From Hymenobacter sp. IS2118 (GTDB lineage Bacteria > Bacteroidota > Bacteroidia > Cytophagales > Hymenobacteraceae): 40,648 nt of DNA. This document shows positions 1-6,407 of the stretch, one piece after another; position 1 is the first letter of the stretch; every line of letters begins with the position of its first letter. Under the pieces are notes generated by a model that was given only the letters and a program-made list of their open reading frames with translations, was not told where the DNA came from and did not search any database. The stretch is taken from assembly GCF_000715495.1 (NCBI RefSeq), contig NZ_JNLX01000011.1, forward strand, positions 1-40,648, given 5' to 3'. Both the position numbers and the translations under genes were made by a program.

Positions 1-205
1 TCCAGGTCCAGAACATGCCGTTGTTGGGGTCCAGAGCGCCGGTTTGGGCCCCGGCCACGTTGCGGGCGCTGTCCACGCCCACCGTGAAGCTGACGGACTG
101 GTAGTCGCCCACCGGAATGTCCTTTAGCGCGAGCAGCTGCGAGGCGGGCACGGCATAGCCAGCCCATTCTGTTACCGAAAACTCCGGTTGCAGCGGGCCT
201 GCAAT
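1..205 (-). CDS. MbnP-like protein, fragment running off the window edge
   Basis: The minus strand from about 180 down to 1 translates without a stop and contains the stretch VGVDSARNVAGAQTG followed by LDPNNGMFWTW. I recognise this as the core of the MbnP-like family, periplasmic proteins usually found beside di-haem peroxidases and copper-related genes. The reading frame shows no ATG or GTG start: the only candidates next to the upstream gene are an ATT at 205, which overlaps that gene's TGA stop, and a CTG at 208. The family normally has a signal peptide and about 100 residues before this core, and these are missing. Either the gene is 5'-truncated by a deletion or it uses a rare start. 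The C-terminus lies outside the window. Family call moderately sure; state of the gene uncertain. Confidence 0.5.
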   Translation of the reverse strand, partial: MAGPLQPEFSVTEWAGYAVPASQLLALKDIPVGDYQSVSFTVGVDSARNVAGAQTGALDPNNGMFWTW

Positions 206-594
206 CAGGCCAGGGGCGGCCGGAATACGCCCGTTTCCGGAACCGCTGCCGCGCGTGCCAGAACCAGTACCGGGTAGCGCCCAGCCTCCAGCGCCCGGCG
301 CGCTAGCGGGCCAGCTACGAAGCGGAAAGCCGCCTGCGGAAGCACTTCGTATTTTACTTTGGCGGTGGTACCGGCCGGCGCTTTCTTATCGGAGCTATCG
401 GCTTGGCGCAGCTGCTGCATCAGGTAGCATTTGCCGTTGCAGTGCAGCTTTGGGCGGGCCTTGTTCACGCAATACAGCTCCGTGATGCGGACCTTGTTGA
501 GCTGATAATCCAGGACGAGCACCTCTCGCCCCAAAGTCTGGAGTAGCATGAGCGCAACGAGGAAAAAGGCAGAAAGTCGGGTCACGGCGAGCAC
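205..594 (-). CDS. small secreted protein with CVNK...CNGKC motif
   Basis: A protein of about 129 residues that begins with a hydrophobic signal-like segment (SAFFLVALMLLQTLG). It carries the cysteine motif CVNKARPKLHCNGKCYL at about residues 42-58 and ends in GVFRPPLA. Small Bacteroidota proteins with this Cys-x8-Cys-x3-Cys pattern and a terminal FRPP occur beside MbnP and TonB genes, which fits the MbnP-like fragment directly downstream. The cysteines suggest metal binding or a disulfide in the periplasm, but no function is established here. The start is GTG, at 594 or at the second GTG at 585, because no ATG precedes the hydrophobic segment. Its stop overlaps the beginning of the MbnP frame. 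Confidence 0.6.
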   Translation of the reverse strand: MLAVTRLSAFFLVALMLLQTLGREVLVLDYQLNKVRITELYCVNKARPKLHCNGKCYLMQQLRQADSSDKKAPAGTTAKVKYEVLPQAAFRFVAGPLARRALEAGRYPVLVLARAAAVPETGVFRPPLA

Positions 595-704
595 GGGAAA
601 TTAGCCCAGCAGTATAAAGATAACCCGAGGCAGATATTGCCAACGCGCATCCAGGCAAGTAAAACCAACGGCCAGGCCGCCGAGATAGTGCCACTGCCGC
701 CTAC

Positions 705-1691
705 TTATTCGGGGGTGTTTTTGGCTTGCTCGCCGGTTTCTGCCGCCTGCTCCAGTTGCGCTTTTTGCCGCACCGCAGCCCGCGACGGGGGCACGTCGCC
801 CTGGCCGGCGGGCCAGCCTTCCCGCTGGCTTTTGCGGTCGCCGTCGGTGGCTTCCGTCTGGTCGTGCCACAGAATTTGCTGGGTGGGGAAGGGCAGGTCG
901 ATGCCGTGGGCGGTGAGCGTGTTTTTGATGGCTTCGAGCACCCGGTCCTGCGCATCCATCACGTCGGCGCGGCGCGGCGGGTTTATCCACCAGCGGGCCC
1001 GGATATTAACGCTGCTGCCGGCCAGCTCCACCACCAAAGCCTCGGGCGCGGGGTCGGCCATCACGCCGTCCACACCCTTCATGGCTTCGATGATAAGCTG
1101 GCGGGCCTGGGCAATGTCGTCGCCGTAGCCGATGCCAATGTCGTATTGCAGGCGGCGCTTGTCATAGGCCGTATTCACGGTCACGGCATTGATAAATAGC
1201 TCGGCATTGGGAATCACCACCCGGCGGCCGTCGTAGGTTTTGATGGTGGTGGCACGGGTCTGAATCGTTTCCACGGTGCCCTCAAAGTCCTTGTACTTGA
1301 TTTGGTCGTTGATTTTGAACGGCTCGGTGATGAGTAGCAGGATGCCGGCCAGGAAATTCTGGAAAATGTCCTTGAAGGCAAAGCCAATGGCCACGCCGCC
1401 CACGCCCAGCGCGCTTAGCAAGCTGGCCGGTGTGAAGCTGGGTACCATAATCGTGACCGTGACCAAAATGCCAAAAATCAGCGTCAGCACGTAGGACAAC
1501 CGGCTCAGCAGCACTTTCAGGCTCTGACTTTCGCCCCGGTTTTGCACCAGCCGCTCTACCAGCGACCGCACGCCCCGCGCCGCGAAAATGAAGCCCACAA
1601 ACACCACGATGCCGATGAGCAGATTGGGCAGCACGGACATGAAGTCGCGGCCCATCTGAATCATTTTCTGCCAGGCAATTGAAAAATCCAT
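705..1691 (-). CDS. small-conductance mechanosensitive channel, MscS family
   Basis: A 328-residue inner-membrane channel protein that would open on membrane tension to release solutes during hypo-osmotic shock. Three hydrophobic helices are visible: about residues 20-41, 66-88 and a pore-lining helix rich in Gly and Ala (LLSALGVGGVAIGFAFKDI) at about 94-125. They are followed by the MscS beta domain (IKYKDFEGTVETIQTRATTI, then VVIPNAELF). This three-helix arrangement is typical of compact MscS proteins. The C-terminus after about residue 270 is a charged, low-complexity tail rich in Gln, Glu and Lys that goes beyond the core family. The ATG at 1691 is preferred over an upstream ATG at 1742 because it starts just before the first helix. 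Neighbouring genes give no further hint of its role. Confidence 0.9.
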   Translation of the reverse strand: MDFSIAWQKMIQMGRDFMSVLPNLLIGIVVFVGFIFAARGVRSLVERLVQNRGESQSLKVLLSRLSYVLTLIFGILVTVTIMVPSFTPASLLSALGVGGVAIGFAFKDIFQNFLAGILLLITEPFKINDQIKYKDFEGTVETIQTRATTIKTYDGRRVVIPNAELFINAVTVNTAYDKRRLQYDIGIGYGDDIAQARQLIIEAMKGVDGVMADPAPEALVVELAGSSVNIRARWWINPPRRADVMDAQDRVLEAIKNTLTAHGIDLPFPTQQILWHDQTEATDGDRKSQREGWPAGQGDVPPSRAAVRQKAQLEQAAETGEQAKNTPE

Positions 1692-1846
1692 CTGTTCGAA
1701 GCGTGAAGGGGGCAAACGAAAAAAAGGCCGCCTGGTTGCCAACCAAACGCCCCAAAAACTACTGCAATTCAGCGGGTCAGTTTACTCAGATAAGTTGTCT
1801 GTTTTCAGTGCGCAGAAATGACAACTAAGAGCTGAGAACAAATATC

Positions 1847-2128
1847 TTACGGCGTGGCCTGAATCTCCTTTTTGATACCGTCCAGGTTTTCCACTGACCC
1901 ATCCAGCTGCTGCTGCAGCGCGGTGAGCTTGGTTTCTTCGGTTTTGATAACCGCTTTCTGGCGCTCTATCTGAGTCATTAATTCCTGAACTTTACGGGCT
2001 TGTTCGGCCACGGCCGGGTTGGCCGAGTTCAGGTCGGTAGCCACCGGGGTTTCGGTTCCCGATTGGCAGCCGGTGAAAGCCAGGGCGCAGCTTAGCAGCA
2101 AGGCTGTAGTGGAAGGAAAAGTAGGCAT
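1847..2128 (-). CDS. small coiled-coil lipoprotein (copy 1)
   Basis: A 93-residue predicted lipoprotein. The signal peptide ends in a lipobox (LAFTGC), so the mature protein starts at a lipidated Cys at about residue 21. The rest is one helical, heptad-like region with many Gln, Glu and Lys (VQELMTQIERQKAVI and TKLTALQQQLDGSVENLDGI). It is clearly related to the lipoprotein at 3307-3597: both have the S[AS]NPAVA motif after the lipobox and the QQLDG...NL.GIK ending. The two flank the EEP-family gene. I know of no function; an Lpp-like spacer or envelope-tethering role would be a guess. The ATG at 2128 is chosen because the longer upstream reading lacks a signal peptide. Confidence 0.7.
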   Translation of the reverse strand: MPTFPSTTALLLSCALAFTGCQSGTETPVATDLNSANPAVAEQARKVQELMTQIERQKAVIKTEETKLTALQQQLDGSVENLDGIKKEIQATP

Positions 2129-2180
2129 CAGGTGTGGGGGATAAGTAGGTTGGAAAACTGATTTTTGACAGGTGTGCTGG

Positions 2181-3176
2181 TCAGCGGTTGGGTTGTGCTT
2201 CGGGCAGGGCCAGTTCAATAAGAAGTGGAAAATGGTCGGAGCCTACATCGGGCAACCGCACCAGCTCCACTACCTGAAACGGTTCGCTGACGAAAAAGTG
2301 GTCAAGTGGCCAGCGCATCAGCAGCGAGCGGGCACTAAAAGTATTGTACAGACCACGCCCACGGCTCACATCGTGCAGTCCCCCATCGCGGGTGAGTTGA
2401 TGGATGGTGCTCGACCAACTCACGTCATTAAAGTCGCCGGCCACAATAGTGGGCCACTCATTTTGCTGCACCGCTTTGGTTACCTTCCGCAAGGCCACAC
2501 CCCGTAGTCCCACGCCATCGGGGTAGGTATCGGGAATGGGCGGTGTGGGGTGAATGCCGAAGAACGTTACTTGCCGGCCATCGGGCAGCCGTAAGCCCGT
2601 GCGAATGGACGGTACGCCGTCTTGGAGCAGGTTCTCTACCTGCGTATTGTCCAGCGGCAGGCGCGAGTAGAGTATCATACCATAAGCATTGGAGCGGGGC
2701 TGCTCGATGCGATAGGGGTACGCTCGCCGCAGGGGGCGTAGGGCTTTCGCCCACCAGGCATCAGGTTCCAGCACCAGCAGCACATCGGGTTTTGCCGCGC
2801 TCACCAGTTGGCGGAGGCGGGCATCTTCCCTATTGGTAATCAGCACGTTTATCACCAGTATTCGCAGCCGCCCGGTTGCGTTGGGATGGGCATCGGGCAC
2901 TGCTTTGGGAGAAAAAGGCAGGTAGGGCCACAGAAAAAAAGCTTGCACCGCCAGGCCCAGTCCACCAGCTACCAACAGCCACCGTCGCGCCGGCCAACTC
3001 AGCATCAACAACCCCATCAGCCCCAGGGCCAGTACTATCAGGGTCTGAAGCCGGGGAAAGCCCAGCACCTGCACCCACCAGACGTCGGAAGGCACCAACG
3101 AAACCAGTGTCAGCAGCAGAGCCAGCCCAACTACGACAATCAGTAGGTAACGCAGCCCGGTGAGGAGAATTTTCAT
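2181..3176 (-). CDS. membrane-anchored endonuclease/exonuclease/phosphatase family protein
   Basis: A 331-residue protein. The first 90 or so residues form three hydrophobic helices (about 5-28, 40-60 and 65-85). The remainder is an EEP-fold hydrolase domain with the diagnostic motifs LVLEPD (metal-binding Glu), FGIHPTPP, VAGDFND (catalytic Asp/Asn) and GSDHFPL (catalytic His near the C-terminus). The order and spacing match Mg-dependent phosphodiesterases such as YafD-type proteins. The substrate cannot be told from sequence; the membrane anchor places the active site next to the membrane, possibly on the periplasmic side. It ends 52 bases before the start of the downstream coiled-coil lipoprotein and lies downstream of a related one, suggesting a small envelope cluster. 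Confidence 0.88.
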   Translation of the reverse strand: MKILLTGLRYLLIVVVGLALLLTLVSLVPSDVWWVQVLGFPRLQTLIVLALGLMGLLMLSWPARRWLLVAGGLGLAVQAFFLWPYLPFSPKAVPDAHPNATGRLRILVINVLITNREDARLRQLVSAAKPDVLLVLEPDAWWAKALRPLRRAYPYRIEQPRSNAYGMILYSRLPLDNTQVENLLQDGVPSIRTGLRLPDGRQVTFFGIHPTPPIPDTYPDGVGLRGVALRKVTKAVQQNEWPTIVAGDFNDVSWSSTIHQLTRDGGLHDVSRGRGLYNTFSARSLLMRWPLDHFFVSEPFQVVELVRLPDVGSDHFPLLIELALPEAQPNR

Positions 3177-3306
3177 AGCAAGCTTACGGGCTGGGTAGGT
3201 CTGCTACCGTCTAACAGGCGCCAATGAGGCCACCAGTGCTCTCTGCTAACCTGCCGTGAGTAAAAGTCGCTGCCGGACCCCTGGCTACTGGCCGGCTATT
3301 GGGTGA

Positions 3307-3597
3307 TTACTGCGCTTTGGCCTGAGTTTTAATGCCCTTCAGGTTCTGTTTGGCACCATCGAGCTGCTGGGTCAGGCCATCAAGTTTCTTCTTTTCGTTG
3401 TCGGTCAGGCTCTTTTGGTCTTCCACCACCTTTTTTTGTGCATCAACCTGCTGTTGTAGGTCCACAATTTTTTGGGCTTGTAAGGCCACGGCAGGGTTAG
3501 AAGAATTCACGTCGTCGCTGGCCGAACGGACCAGTGAGCAACCGCTGAGCACCAATCCAATGGTAGCAATACGGGCAAGGGAGATAATAGAATTCAT
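3307..3597 (-). CDS. small coiled-coil lipoprotein (copy 2)
   Basis: A 96-residue predicted lipoprotein with lipobox VLSGC at about residues 16-20. A helical Gln/Lys-rich segment follows (IVDLQQQVDAQKKVVEDQK, then LDGLTQQLDGAKQNLKGIK). It shares with the lipoprotein at 1847-2128 the motif SSNPAVA..AQKI and the QQLDG...NL.GIK ending, so the two are probably diverged duplicates. The ATG at 3597 starts the signal peptide directly; the longer upstream reading adds a non-signal stretch. Function unknown. Confidence 0.7.
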   Translation of the reverse strand: MNSIISLARIATIGLVLSGCSLVRSASDDVNSSNPAVALQAQKIVDLQQQVDAQKKVVEDQKSLTDNEKKKLDGLTQQLDGAKQNLKGIKTQAKAQ

Positions 3598-3715
3598 GAA
3601 AAAGGGATACCAGGGGTGAGGTTTAAGCCAAACTATCCACTCCAAGAATAAACGGCGAGAGCAGATTATGGTTGTTGAGAACCAACAGGGCCGGGCTTAT
3701 GCCGGTGTCTCGGCC

Positions 3716-5101
3716 TCACGGCCTGACGAGGCGGGGTAGGGCATCGGGGGTTACGAGTAGCTGCACGAGCTGGCGCCCCCCGGCCCGCACGCGTAGCCAA
3801 TTGGCCAGGCGCTGCTGCTCGGCGGCGGGCAGGGCCCGCCGCACGCGCAGGGCAACCACCACCGTGGTATCCGCCCGCAGCGAGTCGGCGGCGGGCTGCA
3901 CGAGGCGGGTAATGCCCAGTTGGCGCACGCCCGGGTGCTCGGCCTGCACCTCGCGCAAAAGCACCGCCACCGGTGGCAGGCGGTGCGCGGCCAGGCTGTC
4001 GGCGAGGGCTACCTGCCGTTGGAGCTGCATCAGGCGGCCTTCGTAGCTCACCTGCGTTAGCTCCTGGCGGCTACGCACGTCTTCGAGCAGGCTTACGCGC
4101 AAGGCGTTGGCATCGGCCGAATCGACAAGGGACACACCCTGGCGCACGGTGAGTTGCACATCGTTGAGACGGTAGCGGGGCAGCTGGGTGCGGGCAGCCC
4201 GCAGCTGCACAGCCGAGAGTCGCTGGCCGGCCAGCAGCACGTTGAGGGTGCGGTCGGTGGGCCCGATGCGCGAGGTGACGACATAGGTGCCGGGCAGGTT
4301 CAGCTGCTCTTCGATAAACTTCTGGGCGTTGTGGGTAAAAGTGCCGTCGCGCACGATGCCCACGGCCAGGTACACACTAGGCGCGGCCGTAAGCAGCGTG
4401 AGTGCCCAAATGGTGACGCGCACGCGCCGGGCCCCGCTCACCGTGGCAAACTCGTGTTGAGGAATGGGTAGGATGCGGATTACTAAAAACGTAGCTGCGC
4501 TGATAAACACGCAGTTAATGGAGAATAAATAGAGCGCACCCGCAAAGTAGGCCCACTGTGCAGTGGCTAGCCCGTAGCCCGCCGTGCACAGCGGCGGCAT
4601 GAGCGCCGTGGCAATGGCCACGCCGGGAATCACGTTGCCGTGCTCGCGCCGGGTAAGGCCCACCGCCCCGGCCGCTCCGCCAAAGAGAGCAATGAGCACG
4701 TCCCAGGAAGTGGGTTGGGTGCGCGAGAGCAGCTCGGAGCCGGCATCGGTGAGGGGGGTAAGCCAGAAGTAGAGCGCCGACACGGCCAGGCTGAGCAGCG
4801 TGGCCGTGAGCAGGCTTTTAGCCCCACGCCGCATCAGGGCCAGCTCCATGGTGGCGGCCCCGTAGCCAATGCCCACGATGGGACCCATGAGCGGCGAAAT
4901 CAGCATTGCCCCAATGATGACGGCCGTAGAATTTACATTCAGGCCCACTGAGGCCACCAGAATGGCGAAAATGAGAATCCACAGGTTGGCTCCCTGGAAG
5001 GAAATACCAGCCTCTACATCGGCCTCTATTTCGGCCGGGTCGGCCATATCGTCCGTGAGCAGAAAGCGGATGCGCAAAAAGCGCCAGAGAGTGGCCAACA
5101 T
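3716..5101 (-). CDS. DUF389 multi-pass membrane protein
   Basis: A 461-residue protein whose N-terminal half is a DUF389 domain. The family signature NSTAVIIGAMLISPLMGPI lies at about residues 58-76, and further helices contain GLTRREHGNVIPGVAIATALMPPLCTAGYGLA. I count about six or seven membrane helices between residues 40 and 260. The C-terminal 200 residues are soluble, rich in Arg, Leu and Val, with two repeats resembling BON-like or substrate-binding modules (TYVVTSRIGPTDRTLNVLLAG). The family occurs widely in bacteria and archaea with no settled biochemical role; transport has been proposed. It lies 10 bases after a STAS-like gene on the same strand, so the two are likely co-transcribed. 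Confidence 0.85.
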   Translation of the reverse strand: MLATLWRFLRIRFLLTDDMADPAEIEADVEAGISFQGANLWILIFAILVASVGLNVNSTAVIIGAMLISPLMGPIVGIGYGAATMELALMRRGAKSLLTATLLSLAVSALYFWLTPLTDAGSELLSRTQPTSWDVLIALFGGAAGAVGLTRREHGNVIPGVAIATALMPPLCTAGYGLATAQWAYFAGALYLFSINCVFISAATFLVIRILPIPQHEFATVSGARRVRVTIWALTLLTAAPSVYLAVGIVRDGTFTHNAQKFIEEQLNLPGTYVVTSRIGPTDRTLNVLLAGQRLSAVQLRAARTQLPRYRLNDVQLTVRQGVSLVDSADANALRVSLLEDVRSRQELTQVSYEGRLMQLQRQVALADSLAAHRLPPVAVLLREVQAEHPGVRQLGITRLVQPAADSLRADTTVVVALRVRRALPAAEQQRLANWLRVRAGGRQLVQLLVTPDALPRLVRP

Positions 5102-5111
5102 CAGGCGGCTA

Positions 5112-5546
5112 TTAAATGGGGTCGGGTACTACCAGCGGGTCGGTCCGTAGCCAATCAACGGCAGGCGGAACCTCCTCAAAAAATACCGTTGTCACCACGC
5201 GGCGGAGCTGCTCGGCCACGGCCGGCGTGTGCAGGCGATGGGCGGGCTCCAAGGTTGGCACCACGGCGTAGCGCTCAAAATGCGTGTCCTCAATCACGCC
5301 CGGCAGCCAGGTGTTTAGCAGCCACTCGCGGTCGGCATCGTCGGGCGCGACTGGCATGGAGCGGTGGTCGGCCAGAATGCCGCGTAGCGGATAACGCCGC
5401 AGCAGATTGTGGGCATGTACGTAAAGGGCCCGAAACTCCGGCCCGGTCATGGGTGCGCCCGACCAAGACAGGTGCAGGTAACCGTCTTCGGGCACGTAGT
5501 CGACGGAACCGACGGCGTTGGCAAAATAGTGTTGGGAAACAATCAT
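5112..5546 (-). CDS. hypothetical protein, possible STAS/SpoIIAA-like fold
   Basis: A 144-residue soluble protein without signal peptide. Its pattern is strand-strand (VDYVPEDGYLHLSWSG), a helix (GPEFRALYVHAHNLLRRY), a strand ending in Asp (GILADH), then helix, strand (RYAVVPTL) and helix. This layout resembles STAS-like proteins that are common in Hymenobacter and relatives, and parallels the protein at 29920-30360. The family call is structural guesswork. The start ATG at 5546 is preferred over 5663 because the upstream segment is basic and low-complexity. It precedes the DUF389 gene by 10 bases, so it may be a partner or regulator of that membrane protein. Confidence 0.6.
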   Translation of the reverse strand: MIVSQHYFANAVGSVDYVPEDGYLHLSWSGAPMTGPEFRALYVHAHNLLRRYPLRGILADHRSMPVAPDDADREWLLNTWLPGVIEDTHFERYAVVPTLEPAHRLHTPAVAEQLRRVVTTVFFEEVPPAVDWLRTDPLVVPDPI

Positions 5547-6129
5547 TAAAAGATGTGCGAAAATCAATGTAGGGGCAAACTCCGGCTTTCGACGTGCTAC
5601 CGATGAGCCTGCCCGCGAAGCCTTAAACGTAGGCCCGCGCCCCTCGGCCGAAAACCGCACCAAAGCAACCGTTATTCAGCCGTGGTTTTAAACGGGAGCG
5701 GTGGGTTTTATTCTCAGCTGGTCATGGTGTTGCGCTGGCGAATGGGGCTTGATTAATATATAGCCAATGTGTTTCGAAGCCGCGCCCTCATCGAGACGAG
5801 TAATTTGGCGGTTGGTCGGTTTCAATGGTTCTGGCCTAGCCGGATATTCTAAGGACGTCCGCTGGTGAATACCAGAAATCCGACGCTCTGCTTCACGTTT
5901 GTACTTGGAAAACTTGCAGCAGAGCGCGCAAGATAAGCTCAACCAATTGTTTAAAATAAATAAGGCAATCAGTTGCTTACTATCTGTTGGTAACTATAAT
6001 CTTATCATAGGACCCACCCAATTGCTGCCAGTTGAATACAAAAAGACCCGGCAGCACAAGTGCCGCCGGGTCTTTTCGCAAGGTGGAGCGTAGCGCACAA
6101 TATTAAAAGCCGCTGTCTGTCACACGCGC
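5547..6129. other. intergenic region with one terminator-like hairpin
   Basis: About 580 bases without a convincing gene. Two short open frames (minus 5688-5942, plus 5899-6093) have no recognisable domain, poor starts and no support, so I leave them out. The part from about 5880 to 6040 is AT-rich. The only clear element is the hairpin at 6040-6076. Confidence 0.5.
6040..6076 (-). terminator. bidirectional intrinsic terminator
   Basis: AAAAGACCCGGC at 6041-6052 pairs perfectly with GCCGGGTCTTTT at 6065-6076 across a 12-base loop. A run of A on the left and T on the right gives a T tract in either direction. Read leftward it would end transcripts from the TonB receptor or the small broken ORF; no clear plus-strand gene ends here. 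Confidence 0.7.
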
Positions 6130-6297
6130 CTAAACAAGTTCTATCAGGCAGTCCATTTTCTTGATTTTCGGGCTTTTGAAGTCTTGCCGGAAATGCTTAC
6201 TGTCCGGCCCGCCGACCTTGTCGGCGTTGGTAATGCACAGGCACTACAGGGCGTCGAAGCAGGTGCTCAGGTCGTGGCGGTGCGGGTGCCCGGCCAT
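6130..6297 (-). pseudogene. small ORF interrupted by an in-frame TAG
   Basis: From the ATG at 6297 (preceded by AAGGTGATGAA, which could serve as ribosome-binding site) the frame reads MAGHPHRHDLSTCFDAL, then TAG at 6246-6244. It then continues for 37 codons (CLCITNADKVGGPDSKHFRQ...KIKKMDCLIELV) to a second TAG at 6130-6132. The part after the stop has balanced, protein-like composition with conserved-looking Cys, Gly and Asp residues, so it looks like a 55-residue gene broken by a point mutation. Readthrough or a sequencing error could also explain it. I do not recognise the family. Confidence 0.4.
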
Positions 6298-6407
6298 TTC
6301 ATCACCTTAGCCGCCCGCTGGATAACGGTCAAATAAAAGGATAGGAAACCGCTCTTAAACGCGCCGTGAAGCGCTTTTTGCGCTGCATTCGGTGCCTGGC
6401 ACCAAGC

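Noticed and set aside
5688..6093. Two short ORFs in the gap around 5700-6090
   Set aside because: No domain, no ribosome-binding site, and the plus-strand one runs through the terminator hairpin.
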